Assembly (NCBI GenBank): GCA_946999645.1
Contig: CAMQDS010000001.1
Coordinates: 62,001 to 126,000 of the forward strand
DNA from: an uncultured Bacteroidales bacterium
Lineage (GTDB): Bacteria > Bacteroidota > Bacteroidia > Bacteroidales > UBA932
Reading direction: 5' to 3'
DNA: 64,000 nt
The position numbers were made by a program, and so were the translations under genes. The notes beneath the pieces are model-generated. The model searched no databases. It saw only the letters and a list, made by a program, of their open reading frames with translations, and had not been told where the DNA came from. Positions 7,887 to 16,475 of this stretch are shown here, piece after piece (positions within the stretch are counted from its first letter, which is position 1; each line of letters starts with the position of its first letter).

Positions 7887-8927
7887 TTAATCAAACAAAC
7901 TGACTTCCTTATCAGAAGAGTCTAACGAATTATATCCCTCTAAACCACAATGCTTATAGGCTAATTCAGTTGCAACTCTACCGCGTGGGGTTCTCTGAAT
8001 AAAACCTTCTTTTATAAGGAAAGGCTCATAAACTTCTTCAATAGTCCCCTGATCCTCACCTACTGCAGTTGCTATAGTATTAGCTCCTACAGGACCACCC
8101 TTAAATTTTGTTATAATAGTATGCAGAATTTTATTATCAATTTGATCTAAACCTCTCTTATCTATATTAAGAGCATCTAAGGCAAACCTTGATATAGCGA
8201 GATCTATATGACCATCGCCCTTAACTTGAGCAAAATCCCTTACTCTTTTTAATAGGGCATTGGCTATTCTTGGAGTTCCACGGCTTCGCAAAGCGATTTC
8301 AGTGGCTGCTGCTTCTTCTATCCCTATTTTAAGAATATTAGCACTTCTTTTTATAATACTGATTAAATCTTTAGTATCGTAATATTCTAAAGCAAAGGTA
8401 ATTCCAAATCTGGCACGTAAAGGAGAAGTTAATAATCCGCTCCTTGTGGTAGCACCTACAAGCGTAAAAGGATTAAGAGAAATTCTGACAGACCTGGCTC
8501 CAGGTCCCTTATCAATCATAATGTCTATAACATAATCTTCCATTGCAGAGTATAAATACTCTTCTACTTCAGGAGACAGTCTGTGAATTTCATCTATAAA
8601 TAATACATCACCTGTTTCCAAAGATGTAAGTAAACCTGCAAGGTCACCAGGTTTATCAAGGACGGGACCCGATGTAATTTTCATATTAACCCCAAGCTCA
8701 TTAGATATAATGTTAGCAAGAGTAGTCTTACCTAATCCAGGAGGACCGTGAAAAAGAACATGATCCAAAGACTCCCCTCTCAATTTAGCTGCTCGGATAA
8801 ATATATTAAGATTTGAAATAATCTTACTTTGCCCTGTAAAATCTACAAGTTCTTGAGGTCTTATAATTCCATCTAAATCCTTATCTTTGTCCGTATTTGA
8901 TGAATGAGGATTAAAATTTTCGTACAT
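7887..8927 (-). CDS. ruvB: Holliday junction branch migration helicase RuvB
   Basis: RuvB is the hexameric AAA+ motor that pumps DNA through the RuvA-bound junction. The N-terminal IIRPQELVDFTGQ segment precedes Walker A GPPGLGKTT (61-69) and Walker B DEIH (112-115). Sensor 1 lies in GATTRSG and the arginine-finger region is PLRARFG. A winged-helix DNA-binding domain follows, ending with FIQRTPRGRVAT. The 346-aa length is typical. A TATATTTG -7 box lies 20 bases before the ATG. ruvA is 7 kb away, as is common in this phylum. Confidence 0.97.
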   Translation of the reverse strand: MYENFNPHSSNTDKDKDLDGIIRPQELVDFTGQSKIISNLNIFIRAAKLRGESLDHVLFHGPPGLGKTTLANIISNELGVNMKITSGPVLDKPGDLAGLLTSLETGDVLFIDEIHRLSPEVEEYLYSAMEDYVIDIMIDKGPGARSVRISLNPFTLVGATTRSGLLTSPLRARFGITFALEYYDTKDLISIIKRSANILKIGIEEAAATEIALRSRGTPRIANALLKRVRDFAQVKGDGHIDLAISRFALDALNIDKRGLDQIDNKILHTIITKFKGGPVGANTIATAVGEDQGTIEEVYEPFLIKEGFIQRTPRGRVATELAYKHCGLEGYNSLDSSDKEVSLFD

Positions 8928-9212
8928 TTCATTAACAGTATAAATACAAATATAGTTTTAAATATTTAATAATGATGTTTTTTATATATGTGTTAATATG
9001 TTAAATAAGTGCTATAAGTCATTATTAAACAAATAATTAACCGTGTTGAAAACATGTGCTTTTCTTATTCTTAACTTATTTATTAATTGTGAATAAAATA
9101 TTTGGATTTTAGAATAAGGTTTTGCTTTAAATAAAATAATAGTTTTCAAAATTTAGTTTTCAATACTTATAAACATTTTATTAATACGTTATCAACAGTT
9201 TTTATTAGATAA
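8928..9212. other. AT-rich divergent intergenic region, ruvB / mfd
   Basis: A 285-bp strongly AT-rich spacer with no supportable ORF. At its left end is the ruvB -7 box, TATATTTG on the minus strand (8947-8954). It holds one exact match to the general DnaA-box form TTWTnCACA (TGTGAATAA at 9088-9096, reverse orientation) and one near match (TTATCAACA, 9189-9197). No clean TAnnTTTG box for mfd was found. Two boxes in such AT-rich DNA are weak evidence for an origin. Confidence 0.4.
8947..8954 (-). promoter_or_regulatory. -7 promoter box for ruvB
   Basis: On the minus strand this reads TATATTTG, an exact TAnnTTTG match. The expected start near 8940 leaves a 13-base leader to the ruvB ATG. No TTTG -33 element is visible. 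Confidence 0.5.
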
Positions 9213-12200
9213 ATGTTAATTAGTCCAAAAACAACGGATTTACTTTCCGGACATATATTATCTTCAAATGTTACTTATTGTAATGGTCTTTTTTTGTCTG
9301 CAAGATGGGCTGTTTTTTCTCAAATTGCTAAACAAGGAAATCATTTAATTATAATGCCTGATAAAGATTCTGCAGAATATTGTACTTCAGATCTTTATAG
9401 TCTTATAGAAGGTGATTGTATATTTTTCCTACCTGATTCTGGAAAGGGTGTAGACAGGACTAATTATAAATCTTCTCTTGCCGTACAAAGGACCTCTGCG
9501 ATAGAAAAAATAATGGATAATAAGGATGACTTTATTGTTATTGTTACTTATCCTGAAGCTATATTAGAGAGTATTCCTCTTATTGGAAATATTAAAGATT
9601 CAACTATATCTATAAAAGTAGGTGATAATATAGATAGAGATAAACTTAGGGAAAAACTTAATCTTATTTCTTTTGAAAAGGTTGATTTTGTATCTTCTCC
9701 AGGACAATATGCGGTAAGGGGTTCTCTAATAGATGTGTTTTCTTTCTCGGATAATGATCCTTTTAGAATTTCTTTTTTTGGAAATGAGGTAGAAAAGATA
9801 AATGTTTTTGAATGTGATTCTCAACTTTCTAAAGCTACTGTTAGCCAAGTAAATATTTTACCAAATGTTACATCTGAATTAGGTTCTGGAAATGAAAGTA
9901 TTTTAGATATAATTAAAAAGGATACTCTGGTGTGGCTGGATTCATCAGATATGTATAATAATTGTACTTTCTTCCCAAAATTAGAAAATTTTAAGCGTGT
10001 CTTTATTGATGTACCAATTTCTTGTCCTACAGAAGATTCTATAAAATTTGACATTTCTCCACAACCTATTTTTAATAAAAACTTTGAACTACTTACAGGA
10101 GATATTAAAAATAAAATAGAGAATAATTATAAGGTTTATATTTTTGGAGAAAAACAGAGTCAGTTAGATAGACTGAAATCTATTCTGTATGAAAATGGAG
10201 GTTTGATGCCTGAATTTATTTCAGGTAAAAATATTCATAAGGGATTTGTTGATAATGAAGGTCGTATATGTTGTTATTCAGATCATGAGATATTTGACAG
10301 ATTTCACAGAGTAGCAATTAGAAGGACAGTAGAAAAAAGTGAAAAACTCACTCTTAATGATTTAAGTGCTTTTAATATAGGAGATTATATAGTTCATATA
10401 GATCATGGTATAGGAATATTTGGTGGAATTGTGAGAATGAGAGACGATAAGGGGAGGGTGCATGAAGTTATAAAACTTACTTATAAAGATGGTGACTCTG
10501 TGTTTGTTTCGGTACATTCTCTTCATAAAATTTCAAGATATAAATCTAAAGATGCTGTACCTCCAAAGATTAACAGAATAGGCTCTAAAACATGGCAAGT
10601 TCTTAAAGCTAATGCTAAATCTAAAGTTAAAGATATAGCAAAGGAACTAATAGGTCTTTATGCTAAAAGAAAGGCTACTAAAGGTTTTGCTTTTTCTGCT
10701 GATACATATCTTCAAGAAGAACTTGAATCTTCCTTTATGTACGAGGATACACCAGATCAGACATCTGCTGCAGAAGCAGTTAAACGAGATATGGAAGATA
10801 ATAGTCCTATGGACAGACTTGTTTGCGGTGATGTAGGTTTTGGTAAAACGGAAATAGCAATAAGGGCTGCATTTAAGGCTATTGCGGACAATAAGCAGGT
10901 AGTTGTTTTAGTGCCTACTACTATTTTAGCACTTCAACATTTTAAATCATTTAAATCAAGGTTAAATAATTTTCCTTGTAATATTGATTATGTCAGCAGG
11001 TTACGTACAACTAAAGAAATTACTGAAATTAAGAAAAAAATATCTGAAGGGCAGATAGATATTTTGATAGGTACACATAAAATATTTAGCAGTGGATTTG
11101 TATTCAAAGATTTAGGTCTTCTTATAATTGATGAGGAACAAAAATTTGGCGTGAGTGCAAAGGAAAAGTTAAGACAAATGAAAATGTCTGTAGATACATT
11201 GACTTTAACGGCTACTCCTATACCGAGAACCCTTCAATTTTCGCTCTTAGGAGCAAGAGATTTATCTATTATTAGTACTCCCCCACCTAATAGAATCCCT
11301 ATTCAGACAGAAATAATAACTTTTGATGAGGATAATATAAAAGGGATAATAGATTATGAACTAAATAGAGGTGGTCAAATCTTTTTTCTTCATAATAAGG
11401 TTGAAGAATTGCAAGGAATTAAGGATATTTTACACCGTTTAGTCCCTGATATGAAGATATGTATTGCTCATGGTCAAATGGAATCAAAGGTCCTTGAACA
11501 AAAAATATTGGATTTTATGCAGGGAGATTATGATTTATTACTATGTACTACGATAATAGAAAATGGTCTTGATATTCCTAATGCAAATACAATAATAATA
11601 AATCAGGCTCAAAATTTTGGGCTTAGTGATTTGCACCAATTAAGAGGAAGAGTAGGTAGATCTAATAAAAAGGCTTTTTGTTATCTTATTGTGCCACCAT
11701 TGACAACTTTATCTGATGATTCAAGACGAAGGCTTAAAGCAATAGAGGAATTTTCAGATCTTGGAAGTGGTTTTAATATAGCTATGCAAGATTTGGATAT
11801 AAGAGGAGCTGGCAATCTTCTCGGAGCACAGCAAAGTGGTTTTATTGCAGATATGGGATATGAGGCATATCAAAAGATTTTGTCAGAAGCAATGGAAGAA
11901 CTTGGTTTGGAAACGGGTATTTCTTCTAAGAACATAAAAGACAGTTATATAGATGATTGTACAATAGAAACTGATCAATTGGCTTTTATTCCTGATGATT
12001 ATATTGATATTACTGCCGAAAAAATGAGGATATATAAGGAAATGGATTCTCTTGAAAGAGATAAGGATCTTGATAAACTTTCATTAAGCCTTATTGATAG
12101 GTTCGGAGAAATGCCTCAGACTGTGAAGGATTTATTTACAATAGTAAAAATAAGGCATATAGGAGAAAGACTTGGATTTGAAAAAATAATAATTAAAAAC

Positions 12201-12395
12201 GGTATACTTATAGCTTTCTTTATATCAAATCAAATGTCAGCATATTACCGTTCAGGAGTATTTTCTTCATTATTAGATAAATTAGGTAAGGAAAATAGTC
12301 CGTTTGAAATTAAACAGAGTGATTCAAAATTAAGAATTATAGCAAGAAATATAGATTCTATATCAAAGGCTTATGATGTTCTTAAAAAAATATAA
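9213..12395 (+). CDS. mfd: Transcription-repair coupling factor Mfd
   Basis: Mfd removes RNA polymerase stalled at lesions and recruits UvrA. The N-terminal UvrB-homology region is followed by the RNAP-interacting domain (about 385-450, with GDYIVHIDHGIGIFGG). The translocase motor has Walker A GDVGFGKT (539-546), DEEQ (640-643), TATPIPRTLQ, and the RecG-like TRG region with QLRGRVGRS. The autoinhibitory D7 domain ends the protein. At 1060 aa it is somewhat shorter than the E. coli protein, which is common in Bacteroidetes. It starts a tight run: coaX begins 5 bases after the stop. Confidence 0.97.
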   Translation: MLISPKTTDLLSGHILSSNVTYCNGLFLSARWAVFSQIAKQGNHLIIMPDKDSAEYCTSDLYSLIEGDCIFFLPDSGKGVDRTNYKSSLAVQRTSAIEKIMDNKDDFIVIVTYPEAILESIPLIGNIKDSTISIKVGDNIDRDKLREKLNLISFEKVDFVSSPGQYAVRGSLIDVFSFSDNDPFRISFFGNEVEKINVFECDSQLSKATVSQVNILPNVTSELGSGNESILDIIKKDTLVWLDSSDMYNNCTFFPKLENFKRVFIDVPISCPTEDSIKFDISPQPIFNKNFELLTGDIKNKIENNYKVYIFGEKQSQLDRLKSILYENGGLMPEFISGKNIHKGFVDNEGRICCYSDHEIFDRFHRVAIRRTVEKSEKLTLNDLSAFNIGDYIVHIDHGIGIFGGIVRMRDDKGRVHEVIKLTYKDGDSVFVSVHSLHKISRYKSKDAVPPKINRIGSKTWQVLKANAKSKVKDIAKELIGLYAKRKATKGFAFSADTYLQEELESSFMYEDTPDQTSAAEAVKRDMEDNSPMDRLVCGDVGFGKTEIAIRAAFKAIADNKQVVVLVPTTILALQHFKSFKSRLNNFPCNIDYVSRLRTTKEITEIKKKISEGQIDILIGTHKIFSSGFVFKDLGLLIIDEEQKFGVSAKEKLRQMKMSVDTLTLTATPIPRTLQFSLLGARDLSIISTPPPNRIPIQTEIITFDEDNIKGIIDYELNRGGQIFFLHNKVEELQGIKDILHRLVPDMKICIAHGQMESKVLEQKILDFMQGDYDLLLCTTIIENGLDIPNANTIIINQAQNFGLSDLHQLRGRVGRSNKKAFCYLIVPPLTTLSDDSRRRLKAIEEFSDLGSGFNIAMQDLDIRGAGNLLGAQQSGFIADMGYEAYQKILSEAMEELGLETGISSKNIKDSYIDDCTIETDQLAFIPDDYIDITAEKMRIYKEMDSLERDKDLDKLSLSLIDRFGEMPQTVKDLFTIVKIRHIGERLGFEKIIIKNGILIAFFISNQMSAYYRSGVFSSLLDKLGKENSPFEIKQSDSKLRIIARNIDSISKAYDVLKKI

Positions 12396-12400
12396 AATTT

Positions 12401-13126
12401 ATGGCAAATCTTTTAATAGATATAGGTAATACTGCTGTAAAAGTATCTTTGACAGAAGGGACAGAACTTGGAAAAACATTTAGGTATCAGGGAGAAAATG
12501 TAAATAAATTTATAATATCTCTTGCAGAAAAAGAAAATCCTGAAGTAATGGTTATTTCATCTGTTTATAATATAAGTAATACCGATGAAAAAATATTTTC
12601 TCAAAAATGCGGGACTCTTCTGATTTTAGATAATGCTCATAATTCTATATTAGAAAGATATGGCTTACCATCGTATCTTAGTTATGATAGGGCTGCATCA
12701 CTAATTGCTGCAAGGCATCTTTTCAAATGGACAGGATGTACGGTAGTGGATTTTGGGACTACACTTACAATTGATTTTATAGACAGTGATGGTAAGTACA
12801 TAGGAGGAAATATATCTCTTGGACTTCAGACTCGTTTAAAAGCAATTAATAGGTATTCAAAGACTCTTCCACTGATACAGATGCCAGATGAAACCAGATT
12901 AATAGGAACAACTTTGCATGAGTCTATATCTTCAGGAATTGTTTCGGGCATAATGTTTGAGATAGAAGGATATTTGCAACTTTATCCTGATAATGTAGTT
13001 GTATTTACAGGTGGAGATGCGAATTATTTTGTAAAAAAGATGAAAAACTCGATATTTGCAACTTGTAACCTCGTTTTTATAGGTTTAGCACTAATAGCTG
13101 AAGAATATGTCAATAATCAAAATTAA
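12401..13126 (+). CDS. coaX: Type III pantothenate kinase
   Basis: CoaX phosphorylates pantothenate in the first step of coenzyme A synthesis. It belongs to the ASKHA fold and is not inhibited by CoA, unlike type I kinases. DIGNT (7-11) is the phosphate-1 motif. YDRAAS (about 95-100) is the pantothenate-binding GxDR-like region. VDFGTTLTIDF (116-126) is the phosphate-2/ribose motif, and GGNI (135-138) follows. A second VFTGGDA motif lies near the C-terminus. The 241-aa length is normal. It sits 5 bases after mfd and overlaps the next gene by 20 bases. Confidence 0.95.
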   Translation: MANLLIDIGNTAVKVSLTEGTELGKTFRYQGENVNKFIISLAEKENPEVMVISSVYNISNTDEKIFSQKCGTLLILDNAHNSILERYGLPSYLSYDRAASLIAARHLFKWTGCTVVDFGTTLTIDFIDSDGKYIGGNISLGLQTRLKAINRYSKTLPLIQMPDETRLIGTTLHESISSGIVSGIMFEIEGYLQLYPDNVVVFTGGDANYFVKKMKNSIFATCNLVFIGLALIAEEYVNNQN

Positions 13127-14411
13127 ATATATGCTTTCTGTAGCGGCGATATTTTTGTCTGCCGGCTTAGTTTTTTCTCAGACAGGAGCATATAATTCAT
13201 ATTCTCCATATTCTGTTTTTGGTATTGGAAACATTGCTAAAGAAGGGACTGCTTATAATAAAACAATGGGTGGAGTCGGAATTGCCGGGAGGGATAACCG
13301 TTATATAAATTATATAAATCCAGCAGCTATAACAGCAAGAGATACTTTATCTTTTATGGTAGATATGGGATTATCTTCATCTAATAAAGTATTCAGGCAG
13401 AACAATATGAAATCTGCAAATAATGTGTTCAACATTTCAAATATTGTAGTTTCTCTGCCATTATACAAAAAGTCTGCAATGGTATTCGGAATTTCTCCAT
13501 ACAGTGATGTAGGTTATAATTTTTCATATTATAATATAAATCCTGATTATGGTTTTCATACATATAATTCCTCTGGAGATGGGAGTATCTATCAACTGTT
13601 TGGAGGAGCTGCAGTTACGTTATGGAAAAATTTTTCATTAGGAGCTCAGGCTATATACTATTTTGGAAATATAGATAAGACTACCAAGATGGATTTTTCC
13701 TCTCCTGGATTTAGAAATATATCTGGAGGTTATGTGATGCAATTAGAGGCAGTGGCAGGAAAGTTCGGTGTTCAATACAGTATTCCTATAAGTGATACCT
13801 ATTTTACGATAGGTGCAACTTATCGAACTGGAAGCAAGATGAGAGGTTTTGTAAGAGAATTTAAATATGCATCATTGTCAAGTAAGACAGATACCCTTTC
13901 TCACAAAGTGGATACTTTATCAAAAGTTGGAAATGTTCGTTTTGCAGGAGAATATGGTATAGGTTTTTCTTTACATAAAAAAGAAAAGTGGAATTTTGAA
14001 ATAAATTATACATTCTCCGATTGGAGACGTTCAGGTTTTGATTTGCAACCTGGATTTGCAAATATTGGAGATTCTAAATTTTCTACTACATTTTCTCAGT
14101 CTGTAAAGGCAGGATTTGAATATATTCCTAATAGAAATGACATCAGGTACTATATGAGGAGGTGTGCCTATAGGATAGGTGCTTATTATGATAGAGATTA
14201 TTATAAACTTGATGGTAATACTATTAATTCCTATGGTCTGACTTTTGGTGTCACATTACCTGTTTTTCGTTTGTATAACGGGCTGACTCTTGGGGTTGAG
14301 TTGGGGCAGAAAGGAAATTTGAATAAGAATATGGTTATGGAACAATATATCGGATTTTCAATAGGATTCAGTATACACGATATATGGTTCATTAAACAGA
14401 GATACGAATAA
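13107..14411 (+). CDS. Outer-membrane beta-barrel protein (uncharacterised)
   Basis: A 434-aa exported protein. The start at 13107 is preferred because it supplies a basic n-region (SIIKIKYM) before the hydrophobic core and a cleavage site near FSQ. A start at 13131 would lack positive charge. After NSYSPYSVFGIGNI the sequence is a long series of alternating aromatic/polar strands, as in FadL- or PorV-like 14-strand barrels. It ends in charged residues, not in Phe. Proteins of this kind lie between coaX and a TPR gene in other Bacteroidales. The substrate is unknown. Membership of the mfd-coaX-TPR-lptC operon suggests an envelope role. Confidence 0.72.
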   Translation: MSIIKIKYMLSVAAIFLSAGLVFSQTGAYNSYSPYSVFGIGNIAKEGTAYNKTMGGVGIAGRDNRYINYINPAAITARDTLSFMVDMGLSSSNKVFRQNNMKSANNVFNISNIVVSLPLYKKSAMVFGISPYSDVGYNFSYYNINPDYGFHTYNSSGDGSIYQLFGGAAVTLWKNFSLGAQAIYYFGNIDKTTKMDFSSPGFRNISGGYVMQLEAVAGKFGVQYSIPISDTYFTIGATYRTGSKMRGFVREFKYASLSSKTDTLSHKVDTLSKVGNVRFAGEYGIGFSLHKKEKWNFEINYTFSDWRRSGFDLQPGFANIGDSKFSTTFSQSVKAGFEYIPNRNDIRYYMRRCAYRIGAYYDRDYYKLDGNTINSYGLTFGVTLPVFRLYNGLTLGVELGQKGNLNKNMVMEQYIGFSIGFSIHDIWFIKQRYE

Positions 14412-14440
14412 AAATAAAATGAAACTTAAATAGAAAAACG

Positions 14441-15769
14441 ATGAGAAAAATTTCTGTTATCCTCTTTTCTGTAATTTTTGCTTTCCTTGGTGGAAACGTG
14501 TTGAAGGCACAAGGAAAATACGGTGCTGATAGTGCTGAATGTATTAAGTACTTGTCATATTACAATGAATATTTTAAGCAGAAAAATTATAAGGAAGCTC
14601 TTCCTAATTGGAGAAAAGCATATAAGTTTTGTCCTCCTACTGCTAATCAGACAATGCTTATAAACGGAACAGCTCTTTTCCGTAAATTGATAGCTCAAAA
14701 TGCATCAAATAAAGAATACAGGAAGGCTCTTATAGATACTCTGCTGACTCTTCATGAAACAAGAGCAAAGTATTATCCTAAATATGCAGTAACTACTCTC
14801 AATAATAAGGGTACAGACATGTCTAATTATATAAATGATAATTATGAAGAACTTTATAAAGGACTGTCTGAAATAATAGCTATCAATAAAGAAAATACTA
14901 AAGCAAGTATTCTTTTATTTGATCTAAATGCAGCTATTAATCTTTATCAGGCTGGTAAATTAGATGCCGAAAAAGTTATATCTACATATCAGGATAATTT
15001 AGCTTTGTTAGAAAAGCTAAATGTGAAGTCTGATTCAGAAAAAGAGGTTAATGCCAAGGTTAAATCTGATATGGAGGGGTTGTTCATTTCAAGCAAAGTT
15101 GCAAGTTGTGAAAACCTAATTGCTCTCTTTACTCCTAGATATGAGGCAAATAAAGATAATATTGAACTTGTTACCAATATTGTTAAGATGATGAGTGCGA
15201 CTGAAAATTGCACAGATAATGACCTATATCTTAAGGCTGCAACCTCTATGCATAAACTTCAGCCTACAGCTCAGTCAGCATATTTCCTTTTCAGACTAAA
15301 TGTAGTAAGAAATAATGCTTCTGATGCTGCAAAGTATATGGAGGAGGCTCTTTCTTCTAATGAACTTGATGTTGCTACAAAAGCCGCTTATAACTACGAA
15401 TACGCTACATTCTGTGTTAAAAATAGTTATTTTACTAAGGGCTATGCTGCTGCACAGAAGGCATTAGAACTTGATCCAACTTATTCTGGAAAGTCTTATT
15501 ATCTTATGGGAACTATCTGGGGGTCAATGTCTTGTGGAGGTGATGAAATTTCAAGAAGGGCTCCGTACTGGGTAGCTTGTGATTTTATGCAGAAAGCAAA
15601 AGCTGCCGATCCTTCACTTACTGAAGATTGCAATCGTATGATTAGTCATTACAGCGTATATTTTCCTCAAACAGCTGATGCTTTTATGTACGATTTGACT
15701 AATGGTCAGTCTTATACTGTATCTTGTGGTGGTCTAAGAGCTACTACAACAGTAAGAACACAGAAATAG
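14441..15769 (+). CDS. Secreted tetratricopeptide-repeat protein
   Basis: A 442-aa protein with signal peptide MRKISVILFSVIFAFLGGN and cleavage near KAQG. The mature protein is helical with TPR-like repeats. They are clearest at about 40-60 (YYNEYFKQKNYKEALPNWRKAY) and 285-360 (AAKYMEEALSS, then GYAAAQKALELDPTYSGKSYY). It lies 29 bases after the barrel gene and 6 bases before lptC. It may be a periplasmic scaffold of an outer-membrane assembly or export system, which is inferred from context. No enzyme motif was seen. Confidence 0.78.
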   Translation: MRKISVILFSVIFAFLGGNVLKAQGKYGADSAECIKYLSYYNEYFKQKNYKEALPNWRKAYKFCPPTANQTMLINGTALFRKLIAQNASNKEYRKALIDTLLTLHETRAKYYPKYAVTTLNNKGTDMSNYINDNYEELYKGLSEIIAINKENTKASILLFDLNAAINLYQAGKLDAEKVISTYQDNLALLEKLNVKSDSEKEVNAKVKSDMEGLFISSKVASCENLIALFTPRYEANKDNIELVTNIVKMMSATENCTDNDLYLKAATSMHKLQPTAQSAYFLFRLNVVRNNASDAAKYMEEALSSNELDVATKAAYNYEYATFCVKNSYFTKGYAAAQKALELDPTYSGKSYYLMGTIWGSMSCGGDEISRRAPYWVACDFMQKAKAADPSLTEDCNRMISHYSVYFPQTADAFMYDLTNGQSYTVSCGGLRATTTVRTQK

Positions 15770-15775
15770 TTTTAT

Positions 15776-16405
15776 TTGAAAACTGTACGAAATATAGTAA
15801 CGATGACAGCAACTGTTTTAACGGTTGCTTTCGTCGTTTTTTCCTGTAAACAGAAACTTTCAGAAGCAGACAAATTGGATATAACTTCTACTCCCCTGCA
15901 GTCTGTAGATAATTTTTATATGCTTCAAACAGAAAATGGAAGAGTTCAGTTGCGAGTTGAGGCACCTCTATTGGAAAGGTACGACTCCGATACCATATCG
16001 TATGAACTTTTTCCTAAGGGACTTAATGTTTATGCATATAAGGAAGATGGTATTTTAGAATCAACTATTCAATCAGACATGGCTCGTCATGAAAAGAATA
16101 AGAATACAGATGATGAAATATGGATGGCTTTTGGTAATGTGATTGTAAAAAATATTGTCAATCAGCAAATTATGGAAACGGATACCTTGTATTGGGATAG
16201 AAAGAATCATGAGATTTACACAGATTGTTATATTAAAATGTTCTCTCCAGATGGTTTTATGCAGGGATATGGTATGCGTTCAGATGAACGTGCAAGCAAT
16301 TCCATAATCCTTAAACCATTTAATAGTTACGGGGTAGTAGTACAGGATAGTACAGAAGTAAGGACGGATACTGTAAATTTTATAGGTCCACGTATAAAAA
16401 AATAA
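15776..16405 (+). CDS. lptC: LPS export ABC transporter periplasmic protein LptC (lipoprotein form)
   Basis: LptC bridges the inner-membrane LptBFG transporter to LptA in lipopolysaccharide export. This 209-aa protein has the Bacteroidetes lipoprotein layout, with a lipobox ending VVFSC in place of the N-terminal helix of proteobacterial LptC. The beta-jellyroll domain has conserved segments FYMLQTENGRVQLRVEAP, WMAFGNVIVKN and ETDTLYWDRKNHEIYT. The TTG at 15776 is preferred because it supplies a K/R-containing n-region. The in-frame ATG at 15803 would start with an uncharged signal. It is 6 bases after the TPR gene, so it is probably in the same operon. Confidence 0.85.
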   Translation: MKTVRNIVTMTATVLTVAFVVFSCKQKLSEADKLDITSTPLQSVDNFYMLQTENGRVQLRVEAPLLERYDSDTISYELFPKGLNVYAYKEDGILESTIQSDMARHEKNKNTDDEIWMAFGNVIVKNIVNQQIMETDTLYWDRKNHEIYTDCYIKMFSPDGFMQGYGMRSDERASNSIILKPFNSYGVVVQDSTEVRTDTVNFIGPRIKK

Positions 16406-16427
16406 TTATTAATTAGAGGAAAATTGC

Positions 16428-16435
16428 TATCTTCG
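16428..16435 (+). promoter_or_regulatory. Possible -7 box for the foldase gene
   Basis: TATCTTCG resembles the TAnnTTTG box with one change, in the short gap after lptC. It would give a leader of about 35 bases. No TTTG -33 box was found. Confidence 0.35.
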
Positions 16436-16475
16436 CACACTTATATTTTGATTATTTATTAAAATCTAACATAAA

